Both the position numbers and the translations under genes were made by a program. A stretch of 64,000 bases of DNA from Anaerosporobacter mobilis DSM 15930 (GTDB lineage Bacteria; Bacillota; Clostridia; Lachnospirales; Lachnospiraceae): positions 62,001-126,000 of the forward strand of contig NZ_FRCP01000007.1 in assembly GCF_900142955.1 (NCBI RefSeq), given 5' to 3'. The notes beneath the pieces were generated by a model that ran no database searches, had not been told where the DNA came from, and saw only the letters and a program-made list of their open reading frames with translations. This document shows, piece after piece, positions 44,523 through 52,539 of the stretch. Within the stretch, counting starts at the first letter, position 1. Each line of letters begins with the position of its first letter.

Positions 44523-45368
44523 CTATATCGACAATTCTGTGAATTTCTTCACTACAATTGGTCCATCGTCCCCTTCAAAATACAAATCAATTCCACTGGT
44601 ATTAATAATTGTAGAACCATCTGCATAGTATTTTGCTTGTTTAAATGCATTGTAGTAAGTTATGATGTCACTATTGGTAGCTACCCAGATATCAGATAGA
44701 TACGGTTGCATATATTTAAGCAAGTTCTCTATTGTATCCCAGTCGTTATTTCTCGCAAATTCGTAACTATGTCCCCATATATAAAACAACCGGATTCGTC
44801 GATAGATATCTTCTTCTTCGCAGAATTCCTTCGCTAATTCCATAAGTTTGTCATCGTTATGATGACAGGTTGGATTCCATTCAAGTGGATTGGTTGGTAG
44901 CTCAAACTGATGCGTTGTATTCACAGTTCTTGCATATTGAATACCACACATCTGTAATACAGATTTAACAGTATCACTATAGGTACCATATGGATAAGCA
45001 AATCCATTAACGATATAACCTGTTATATCTTCAAGATTCTTTCTATCAGTAATTACCTCATAAGACATTACACTAGTATCAAGAGCTGGAAGTGAAGGAT
45101 GCGTAACGGTATGGGACGCTACTTCATGACCTTTGTACAATTGTCTCACTTCTTTAACTGTAACAGTTGAATTCTCCTGCTTGACCCCATCTATATTCTC
45201 AACTTCTATTCTACCTAGCTCTCCTGAGTTAAGATTAAAGGTTCCCTTTACATGGTATGTATTAAATAGTTCTACTAATTTTCGATCATGAACCAATCCA
45301 TCATCATAACTGAAAGTTACTGCTTTTCTTTTTCCCTCTGGAAAAAGTAAATTCCATTTTGTCGCCAT
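44523..45368 (-). CDS. Polysaccharide deacetylase-family protein
   Basis: 281 residues. The NodB-like core has AVTFSYDDGLVHDRKL (catalytic Asp pair), EVASHTVTHPSL (metal His pair), and NGFAYPYGTYSDTVKS. It lacks a signal peptide, so it is cytoplasmic, unlike wall-modifying deacetylases; a soluble oligosaccharide may be its substrate. Start follows AAGGAGG. Confidence 0.88.
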   Translation of the reverse strand: MATKWNLLFPEGKRKAVTFSYDDGLVHDRKLVELFNTYHVKGTFNLNSGELGRIEVENIDGVKQENSTVTVKEVRQLYKGHEVASHTVTHPSLPALDTSVMSYEVITDRKNLEDITGYIVNGFAYPYGTYSDTVKSVLQMCGIQYARTVNTTHQFELPTNPLEWNPTCHHNDDKLMELAKEFCEEEDIYRRIRLFYIWGHSYEFARNNDWDTIENLLKYMQPYLSDIWVATNSDIITYYNAFKQAKYYADGSTIINTSGIDLYFEGDDGPIVVKKFTELSI

Positions 45369-45455
45369 TATGTACCTCCTTCAATATATGTAGATCTGAT
45401 TTCATTATCTTCAAAAAGGGTAAGCATTGTTAGATAACCAAATCAAACAAATTCA

Positions 45456-45501
45456 CTATAATAAATATAGCACTTTCTAGGAATATTGAGAAGTACTATA
45501 T
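45456..45501 (-). terminator. Candidate terminator of glyS
   Basis: On the minus strand ATATAGTACTT pairs with AAGTGCTATAT (one G-U pair) and is followed by TTATTATAG-type T/A-rich sequence. It starts about 50 bases after the glyS stop. A second pairing (GGGTAAG near 45511 with CTTACCC near 45418) spans the same gap. Confidence 0.5.
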
Positions 45502-45552
45502 TGCTATATCTTACCCTTTTACTGCTCTGTTATGACATGGTAGCCTAAGGTA

Positions 45553-46917
45553 TTATATTCTTTCTATAAGATAGGGTACTAGATCAGATACAGATACTGT
45601 TATTTGTTCCATACTATCTCGTTCTCTAACCGTTACTGTATTATTCACGATTGTATCATCATCAATTGTAATTGCAAATGGTGTACCAATCGCATCACCT
45701 CTTCGATAACGTTTACCGATATTCCCTGCCTCGTCATAAGAAACCATCATGTATTTTGATAGCATGTGATGGTATTCTTTAGCCCTATCAGCATGACGCT
45801 TCTTAATTAGAGGTAGTATATTAACCTTAATCGGTGCTAAGAAAGGCTGTATTCTTAAAACTACACGAGTGTCACCACCTTCTAATTCTTCTTCCACTAG
45901 ATTTTCACACAATACAGCTAATATAAGTCGATCCAAACCGTAGGTGGATTCGATAACATAAGGTATATAACGTTCATTTGTATTAGCATCAAAGTATTCC
46001 ATTGTTTTACCTGTGTATTCTTGATGTCTTGCTAAATCAAAGTCTGTTCGATTGTGTGTTCCGTTGATTTCACCCCAACCAAATGGGAATAGATATTCGA
46101 TGTCACATGCTGCCTTTGCATAATGAGCTAACTTCTCATGATCATGATAACGTAGATGTTCGCTAGATAATCCAAGATACTGAAAGAACTCTTTTCCATA
46201 CTCTTTGAAATACTTGTAGAGACCTTCATCATCACCTTTCTTACAAAATGTTTGATACTCCATCTGTTCAAACTCGATTGTACGAAATGTGAAATTACCT
46301 GGCGTTATCTCGTTACGGAACGCTTTACCGATTTGTCCGATACTAAAAGGTAATTTCGTACGCATGGTTCTTTGAACATTTAAGAAATTCACATACTCCC
46401 CTTGGGCATTCTCTGGTCTTAGATATACCGTGTTAGCAGAATCATCAGTTACTCCACGTCTAGTAGCAAACATCAAGTTAAAATTACGAATATCTGTAAA
46501 ATTTGATTTGCCACAAACAGGGCAAGCTATTCCTTTACTACGTATAAATGCAATCATCTCTTGTTGTGACATAGCATCAGCATTTGCCGTATCATCAAAA
46601 TCATTGATTAAATCGTCTGCACGATGTCTGGTTTGACACTCTTTGCAATCTAATAGGGGATCTGAGAACCCTTCTAGATGACCACTTGCTTTCCAAACCA
46701 TAGGATTCATTAAAATATCAGCATCTATTTCATAACTACTATCCCTGCGTTGAATAAAAAAGTATCTCCATGCATCTTTAAGGTTGTTCTTTAATCGACA
46801 TCCAAGTGGGCCATAGTCCCATGTATTTGCTAGGCCACCATATATTTCACTTCCTTGAAATATAAAACCATACTGATTACAATAAGCGATTAGATCATCC
46901 ATATTAAATGTTTTCAT
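45553..46917 (-). CDS. glyS: Glycyl-tRNA synthetase (single-chain, alpha2 type)
   Basis: 454 residues, full length for the archaeal/Bacillota-type enzyme. Class II motif 2 (FRNEITPGNFTFRTIEFEQM), motif 3 (STYGLDRLILAVL) and the zinc-type cysteine cluster (CKECQTRHRADD, CPVCGKSNF) are present. It charges tRNA-Gly. Expression is set by the T-box leader and promoter upstream. Confidence 0.97.
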   Translation of the reverse strand: MKTFNMDDLIAYCNQYGFIFQGSEIYGGLANTWDYGPLGCRLKNNLKDAWRYFFIQRRDSSYEIDADILMNPMVWKASGHLEGFSDPLLDCKECQTRHRADDLINDFDDTANADAMSQQEMIAFIRSKGIACPVCGKSNFTDIRNFNLMFATRRGVTDDSANTVYLRPENAQGEYVNFLNVQRTMRTKLPFSIGQIGKAFRNEITPGNFTFRTIEFEQMEYQTFCKKGDDEGLYKYFKEYGKEFFQYLGLSSEHLRYHDHEKLAHYAKAACDIEYLFPFGWGEINGTHNRTDFDLARHQEYTGKTMEYFDANTNERYIPYVIESTYGLDRLILAVLCENLVEEELEGGDTRVVLRIQPFLAPIKVNILPLIKKRHADRAKEYHHMLSKYMMVSYDEAGNIGKRYRRGDAIGTPFAITIDDDTIVNNTVTVRERDSMEQITVSVSDLVPYLIERI

Positions 46918-46984
46918 TCACAATTCCTCCTTGTTATCCAATTGATATTCAAATCATTCATAGTGAAGCTATTTTAAAAGGCAA

Positions 46985-47279
46985 AAGAAAAGAGCCCGCT
47001 CTAAGCTTATAATGCTTAGGGCGAACTCTATAATAAGTCCGTGGTACCACCTAATTTCAGATGTCTCTGCTCTTTGTTAGCACGGGAATGTATGCTTCCT
47101 TATGCTACTCCCATTCTAACGGTAGGAACTCCGGTGCCATCTAATCAATATTACTACCTTTCAATGCACAGCTCAAAGGCGCCTTCTATAGAACCTTCAT
47201 GAAGATTTTCACCAAACATCTTCTCTCTGAAATCCAGTTACTATATACTACTCCTTATCATTGCTTCTATTTATGAATT
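46985..47279 (-). promoter_or_regulatory. T-box leader of glyS
   Basis: On the minus strand the leader has AGAGAGAAG in stem I, GGTGAAAATC, then the invariant T-box TTAGGTGGTACCACGGAC (about 47054-47037), and a terminator with AGAGTTCGCCCTAAGC pairing GCTTAGAGCGGGCTCT, ending in TTTTCTTTT (about 47026-46985). Uncharged tRNA-Gly would favour the antiterminator. A GGC triplet in GAAGGCGCCTTTGAGC (near 47185) is the likely specifier, but I did not fold it. Confidence 0.92.
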
Positions 47280-47285
47280 TATTAA

Positions 47286-47314
47286 ATATTACTCATATAT
47301 AGAACATTTGTCAA
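47286..47314 (-). promoter_or_regulatory. glyS promoter
   Basis: TTGACA (47314-47309), 17 bases, TAATAT (47291-47286) on the minus strand. It predicts transcription from about 47279 into the T-box. Confidence 0.8.
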
Positions 47315-47379
47315 TCTTTTTTTAATATTCTGTTCAGTTTTGTATAAATTATTTTCCGTATAAATTATTTTCTTCTAAA

Positions 47380-47658
47380 TTAATTCAACGTTTCTGTAGC
47401 CTCCTTGCCACACCAATGTCTACATTGTTCAATTCTAGCTCCATTGTCTCCTTGCTCTTTATCGTAGGCGAAATTATGTAAAGTGTTGCAAGGAAACTGA
47501 TGACAATGTCCACAATTCTCTGATTCTTTCGTTTCACAACATTGTTTCACCGTGCATTTGCCCCAGAATGGATTTTTTATGTTAACGCACCCCTTGCAAT
47601 GAAATTGTTCCCGGTATTCACATTTGCTACATTCAATACCACACCTTGATTCAATCAT
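47380..47658 (-). CDS. DUF3795 cysteine-rich protein
   Basis: 92 residues with 13 cysteines, in the DUF3795 pattern: MIESRCGIECSKCEYREQF, HCKGCVN, GKCTVKQCC, NCGHCHQFPC and CRHWCG. They could bind zinc or an iron-sulphur cluster. Function unknown. Start follows GGGAGG. Confidence 0.85.
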   Translation of the reverse strand: MIESRCGIECSKCEYREQFHCKGCVNIKNPFWGKCTVKQCCETKESENCGHCHQFPCNTLHNFAYDKEQGDNGARIEQCRHWCGKEATETLN

Positions 47659-47752
47659 ATTTATCCTCCCTAATTTAATAGATTTATATCAAAAGTATAT
47701 AACATCAAACACGACAACTATGTGACATGTTAGAATTGAATACAGCCTAATG

Positions 47753-48283
47753 CTATCTATTAATCACTTTAACTTGCAATCCTTCCATCACATCCAGCGC
47801 TTTCTGGTTAAGTATTGGGTCAAAGCTAGCTGTTAGAGAAGCATCCACAATAATTGTAGCACCCGGATAGTACGTCTGAAAAATAACCGCATTACTTAGT
47901 ACGCAAATATTTGATACTAATCCAACCAACTCAATCTCGTCAACCGACTTTGGTAACTTATTCGCTATTTCATGCGTAATAGAAAGTCCAAATGACTCTT
48001 TGTTAAAACCTTGTGCCCCTACTTCATCCAATGCTACCTTTGTTTCACCATACACTTCCCAACCATTCGTATACTTTACACAGTGTTCAACTGGAAGATT
48101 TCTTCCTTCGCGTGTATATAGATAATTCTCTTCATGCGTATCTCTTGTAAAGAATACATTGCCTTCACCATGTTCTCGAATCTTTTTGGCAATTGCTTCA
48201 TCTAATCTTTCTGCACCTTCAAAACCTAATGCTCCATTCACAAAATCATTCTGATAATCAACAACGACTAAAATCTTCTTCAT
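47753..48283 (-). CDS. Cysteine hydrolase of the isochorismatase/nicotinamidase family
   Basis: 176 residues from the ATG at 48283, with AAAGGAAG before it. The catalytic triad is visible as Asp in VVVDYQNDFV, Lys in NKESF (a looser match) and Cys in VGLVSNICVLSNAV; the FFTRDTHEENY metal-type His segment fits nicotinamidases. It probably turns nicotinamide into nicotinate for NAD salvage. The longer frame to 48337 has no site. Confidence 0.85.
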   Translation of the reverse strand: MKKILVVVDYQNDFVNGALGFEGAERLDEAIAKKIREHGEGNVFFTRDTHEENYLYTREGRNLPVEHCVKYTNGWEVYGETKVALDEVGAQGFNKESFGLSITHEIANKLPKSVDEIELVGLVSNICVLSNAVIFQTYYPGATIIVDASLTASFDPILNQKALDVMEGLQVKVINR

Positions 48284-48534
48284 ACATATACTTCCTTTCG
48301 TTTTGTTTTGTTCCTTTCTTTTACCGTTATAAATCATTGGTCAATCTCGATTCATTACCTTTGGTTTGTATGGTTTTCCAAGTATCCTATGTATTATTCC
48401 TATAAGCACTATAATATTATTAGTAATACTATCACATAGAAGAACATAATACAAATATACGATTTTAACTAATTATATCACGAATACATTCTACTTATCT
48501 ATAAACCTTTAATTTCGGTACCAGTTACCAATGG

Positions 48535-49734
48535 TCATATATTCCTACATTCAAACAATCCAGTTTCTTTATGTATTAAGAAAGCTCCTTCTTTATCAAT
48601 ACGATCCATAATCATCTTCATTAGCATATCACCTGTTCTTTCAAGTATAACTGGTGCATTACCTGGAAAAGAATATACGTAATCCCAGATAACCTTTGCA
48701 TTGTCAACAATAAGGTTGGAATCAAAATCATATCTCTCTATCTGGTTGAATACTTTACTCAACTGAGTTTTTCCATTTTGCAAAGAAAAACGTTTGACGC
48801 ATAAATCTAAGGTGTTATCTATTGTGTTATCATACTCATAAACTAGATCCATTAATTCTTTCATATGTCCATTACCAATTGTAGAGCATACCAGATAACC
48901 ATCTTTTCCCAATGCTTTCTTAAGTTTTAGCAAACAGTCTTCCATTCGTTCAAGATGATAAAGCATATGATTCGCTATTATAACATCAAATTTCATATCA
49001 TCAAGTTGTAGGTTATTACTGTCCTCTTGTCTGTAATGTATCTGTATATTCTTTTTGATTAATTCAGCCTTGTGTTTATTGAAACACTTTTTTATACATT
49101 CTAACATTCCCTCAGAATAATCAGATACGTATATCTCCAAATTTGGAGGTAACCGTGTTATATTCGTCTCCCATAATAAGCCGTTTCCACAACCTACTTC
49201 AAGTATCTTCATGCCATCTTCTATATGCAGATGATCAAAAACCCATTCCATCCAGTTTACAGTACTGGTATTATACTGATGTATGGTTATTCTTCGATTT
49301 AGATTATCAGTTGTTGCATACTGATTTTCGATTTTTTTTTCATTTGATAATAAATTTAATAGTACTATTAGGTTATCCCAATCTTCTATCTCGGTACACG
49401 TTTCAGCCACTTCTACTGCCTCAAGCAAACGATCAATCTCTATCCTCTTCTTCTTTAGTAGCTCTTTTTGACTCTCCAAGGATTGTTTCATTATAGAATA
49501 TTCTCTCTGATGACTTTGTATAAGTTCTTTAATTTGTTCTAAAGAAAAACCTAGGAACTTAAACATTAGAATTTTCTGTAAAGTTTCAAAAGAACTACTG
49601 TCATAATATCGATATCCACTCGCTGAATAATCAACCGGTTGTAATAGCCCCTTAGAATCATAGTATCGAATAGTTCTACTAGATACTCCTGATATCTTTG
49701 CAATTTCACCTGCTGTATAATATTTTTTCTCCAT
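48535..49734 (-). CDS. MerR-family regulator fused to a SAM methyltransferase
   Basis: 399 residues. The N-terminal MerR domain starts YYTAGEIAKISGVSSRTIRY and has YYDSKGLLQP and a coiled dimer helix (about 75-125). The C-terminal half is a class I methyltransferase: KILEVGCGNGLLWE (motif I), IYVSDYSEGMLE (motif II), FDVIIANHMLYHL (motif IV). Such fusions exist in Firmicutes; the ligand or methyl acceptor is not known. It has its own MerR-type promoter, which implies autoregulation. Confidence 0.88.
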   Translation of the reverse strand: MEKKYYTAGEIAKISGVSSRTIRYYDSKGLLQPVDYSASGYRYYDSSSFETLQKILMFKFLGFSLEQIKELIQSHQREYSIMKQSLESQKELLKKKRIEIDRLLEAVEVAETCTEIEDWDNLIVLLNLLSNEKKIENQYATTDNLNRRITIHQYNTSTVNWMEWVFDHLHIEDGMKILEVGCGNGLLWETNITRLPPNLEIYVSDYSEGMLECIKKCFNKHKAELIKKNIQIHYRQEDSNNLQLDDMKFDVIIANHMLYHLERMEDCLLKLKKALGKDGYLVCSTIGNGHMKELMDLVYEYDNTIDNTLDLCVKRFSLQNGKTQLSKVFNQIERYDFDSNLIVDNAKVIWDYVYSFPGNAPVILERTGDMLMKMIMDRIDKEGAFLIHKETGLFECRNI

Positions 49735-49825
49735 ACTCTCTCTCCTAAATCTTTATAATCATCTTATGTTTTCTAATGGATAACTGTTGGTTACATATAA
49801 TGATTATTTATTTTTTACTGCTTTC

Positions 49826-49856
49826 ATTATAAGGGTTTACGTTACGGAAAGGTCAA
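49826..49856 (-). promoter_or_regulatory. MerR-type promoter with 19-bp spacer
   Basis: TTGACC (49856-49851), 19 bases, TATAAT (49831-49826) on the minus strand. Inside the spacer is a near-dyad TTCCGTAACGTAA. A long spacer with a dyad between -35 and -10 is the mark of promoters that MerR proteins activate by twisting DNA. The gene 92 bases downstream encodes a MerR protein. Confidence 0.75.
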
Positions 49857-49880
49857 TAAAAAACCTATAAGTTATTTACA

Positions 49881-49937
49881 CAAACTTCACACTTGAAGAT
49901 TGCGAAAAGTAGCTATCTGCTATATTCAACGAAAAAC
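49881..49937. repeat. Family 1 repeat fragment, inverted
   Basis: CAAACTTCACACTTGAAGAT and then AGCTATCTGCTATATTCAACGAAAAAC-type sequence (in part: CTGCTATATTCAACGAAAAA) match the reverse complement of the right arm of the 199-bp element. Only one arm remains. It lies between the MerR promoter and the topB terminator; nothing else is seen in 49857-49951. Confidence 0.6.
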
Positions 49938-49951
49938 ATATATGATAGGAA

Positions 49952-49991
49952 GAAAACTACCAAATTGTCAAATTACAAGTTGATAGTTTTC
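49952..49991 (-). terminator. Terminator of topB
   Basis: On the minus strand GAAAACTATCAA pairs with TTGGTAGTTTTC (one G-U) and TTCC follows. It lies 12 bases after the topB stop. Confidence 0.75.
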
Positions 49992-50003
49992 CCGTTGTCT
50001 TTA

Positions 50004-52250
50004 TTATAATTTTAATTTAGCAAAGGCATCTGCAAAAGCATTGTTTACAGGTTCTTTCGCCTCTTTTTGTTGCTTCTTCATATAATTTACTACATCTTTC
50101 TTCGATACACCTGCACCTTCCTTCTTTCGACGCTCTTGAAAGGCAGATAATTTTTCTTTATGTCCACATTGGCAAGTAAAAACCTGTGCATCATCTTTAC
50201 CGCACAATTCCATCTTCTTATGACATACTGGACATCTAGCATTACTTACCCTGGCAATCGTTTCTCTATGTCCACATTCACGGTCTTGACATACTAACAT
50301 ACGACTATTCTTGCCTTTAACGGATAACATACGTTTTCCGCAAACTGGACATTTAGAATTTGTTAAATTATCATGGCGATACGTACCTGCACCACCTTTG
50401 ATTTCGCTTACTATCTCTGTAGAATACGAACGAATTTCATTCATGAACTGTTCTTTCTTCAAAGTTCCTTTCGCAATTCTTCCTAGTTTCATCTCCCAAT
50501 CAGCCGTAAGTTCAGGTTGACATAACTCGGAAGGGACCAACTCAAGTAATTGTTTTGCTTTGGAAGTTACGAAGATTTCTTTTCCTCGTTTTTCAAGTAA
50601 GAAATTAGCAAACAACTTGTCAATGATATCTGCTCTTGTTGCTACTGTACCAAGCCCTCCAGTTTCACCAAGTGTCTTAGCTGCTTCTTTATCATAATGT
50701 TCCATATACTTAACAGGGTTCTCCATAGCAGAGAGCAAAGTAGCTTCGTTGAATGGGGCTGGTGGCTTTGTTTTACCTTCTGTTATAGAAACTGAGACTT
50801 TATTAATACTATCACCAGGTTGAAGTCTCTTCATCTCCTCATTCATAGAGACGAATTGTTCTTTCATGGGATTACGTGTACCTTCCTCGCAATCATCTTC
50901 AAAATCATATTCTCCTGCTGAATCACTATTTAAATCAGAACTGTATACCTCTTTGAAACCTAGTTTAGTTACTACCTTTGCTTTGGCAATGAAAGTTTCA
51001 CCGCCATACTCAACTTCTATGTTGGTTTGATCATATTCAAACGGAGGATACAATACCGCCAAAAACCTACGAACAACTAAATCATAGATTTTTCGTTCCT
51101 CATTCGACATATGATCAAGATTAACATATTGCTCGGTAGGTATAATTGCGTGGTGATCAGAAACCTTATTGTTATTCACATAACTTGAATTTCCTTTCAT
51201 TACTGTATTCACCAGACGACCTGCTAATTTCTTATATGGTCCTACTGCACAAGCACGTAAACGTTCCGATATCGTTGGAACTACATCTGTAGTAATATAT
51301 CTAGAGTCCGTTCTAGGATAGGTTAAAACCTTATGGTTTTCATATAAGCGTTGCATGATATTCAAGGTTTCTTTCGCTGAGAAATTAAACCGCTTATTCG
51401 CATCTCTTTGTAATTCTGTTAAATCATATAGCGCCGGAGAATAGCTTTTCTTAGCTGTTTTCTTTACCTGTGTAACTTTCGCTTTACCATCACCAGCTTG
51501 TAATTTTTTATACAAATCTGTAATTCTACTCTTGTCGAATGTTGTATTGCTATGAGTGTTTCCGTCAATCCACGTAAAAGTTAATCCCATACTCTTAGCT
51601 TGTAAACCATAATATGGTTTTGGAACAAATTTTCGAATCTCCTCTTCTCTCTTCGCAATCATAGCTAGTGTTGGTGTTTGAACACGACCACATGATAACT
51701 GCGCATTATACTTACAGGTTAATGCACGAGTTGCATTCATACCTACCAACCAGTCCGATTCTGCTCTTGCCACAGCGGCTGCATATAGATTATCGTATTC
51801 TTTTCCATCTTTCAGATGTGAAAAGCCATCTTTAATTGCTTTATCCGTAACAGATGAAATCCAAAGACGTTTTATTGGCTTTTTACATCCAGACTTCTCG
51901 AGAATCCATCTTGCTACTAACTCACCTTCTCTTCCCGCATCTGTTGCTATTATAATATCACTAACGTCTTTACGATTTAACTGTGCCTTAACTGCATTAA
52001 ACTGTTTAGCTGTTTGTTTAATTACTACTAGTTCCATTCGCGGTGGTAACATTGGTAGATGTTCAATCTTCCATTCTTTGTATTCCTCTTTATACTTTTC
52101 GGGATCAGCAAGTGTTACAAGATGCCCAAGTCCCCAAGTTATGATATATTTACTACCTTCAATAGCTCCATTTATCTTTTGATTGCATTTTAGAACTCTT
52201 GCAATATCTCTTGCTACAGATGGCTTTTCTGCAATTACAACTGTCTTCAT
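50004..52250 (-). CDS. topB: DNA topoisomerase III
   Basis: 748 residues. The Toprim domain has VIAEKPSVARDIA and ATDAGREGELVARWIL. The active-site Tyr is in VLTYPRTDSRYIT. SCGRVQTPTLAMI and GLGTVATRADII match type IA enzymes. Two C-terminal zinc ribbons (CPVCGKRM...CGHRE and CPVCHKKM...CGHKE) end the protein. It relaxes and unlinks single-strand-gapped DNA. Not adjacent to conjugative genes, so it is probably the chromosomal enzyme. Confidence 0.96.
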   Translation of the reverse strand: MKTVVIAEKPSVARDIARVLKCNQKINGAIEGSKYIITWGLGHLVTLADPEKYKEEYKEWKIEHLPMLPPRMELVVIKQTAKQFNAVKAQLNRKDVSDIIIATDAGREGELVARWILEKSGCKKPIKRLWISSVTDKAIKDGFSHLKDGKEYDNLYAAAVARAESDWLVGMNATRALTCKYNAQLSCGRVQTPTLAMIAKREEEIRKFVPKPYYGLQAKSMGLTFTWIDGNTHSNTTFDKSRITDLYKKLQAGDGKAKVTQVKKTAKKSYSPALYDLTELQRDANKRFNFSAKETLNIMQRLYENHKVLTYPRTDSRYITTDVVPTISERLRACAVGPYKKLAGRLVNTVMKGNSSYVNNNKVSDHHAIIPTEQYVNLDHMSNEERKIYDLVVRRFLAVLYPPFEYDQTNIEVEYGGETFIAKAKVVTKLGFKEVYSSDLNSDSAGEYDFEDDCEEGTRNPMKEQFVSMNEEMKRLQPGDSINKVSVSITEGKTKPPAPFNEATLLSAMENPVKYMEHYDKEAAKTLGETGGLGTVATRADIIDKLFANFLLEKRGKEIFVTSKAKQLLELVPSELCQPELTADWEMKLGRIAKGTLKKEQFMNEIRSYSTEIVSEIKGGAGTYRHDNLTNSKCPVCGKRMLSVKGKNSRMLVCQDRECGHRETIARVSNARCPVCHKKMELCGKDDAQVFTCQCGHKEKLSAFQERRKKEGAGVSKKDVVNYMKKQQKEAKEPVNNAFADAFAKLKL

Positions 52251-52465
52251 TATTCTTTTTAGTCCTTCCTTATCTATCTAACGTAGTCATTATGGCTTAT
52301 CTTATATACATTATACTTTATAACTAACACAAAGCAAGTATAATTATTCTTATGTTAATCTTATCACCAACCTAATCCAACGGAAGATAAACACATTTAC
52401 TTAGCAGATTAATATACTTTCACCATACCTTTACTCAAATGACAAAATACAGATCTTTATAACGT
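52251..52465. other. AT-rich gap upstream of topB
   Basis: No gene, repeat or clear promoter is seen between the topB start and the terminator of the next unit. Confidence 0.4.
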
Positions 52466-52504
52466 AAAAAACTACTACAATTAAGCTAAAGTGTAGTAGT
52501 TTTT
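52466..52504 (-). terminator. Terminator of the CoA-disulfide reductase gene
   Basis: AAAACTACTACA pairs with TGTAGTAGTTTT on the minus strand, with TTTTTTACG following. It starts about 36 bases after the stop codon. Confidence 0.88.
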
Positions 52505-52539
52505 ACATTATTTATCTTTCTTATAGAACAAGGATTTAA

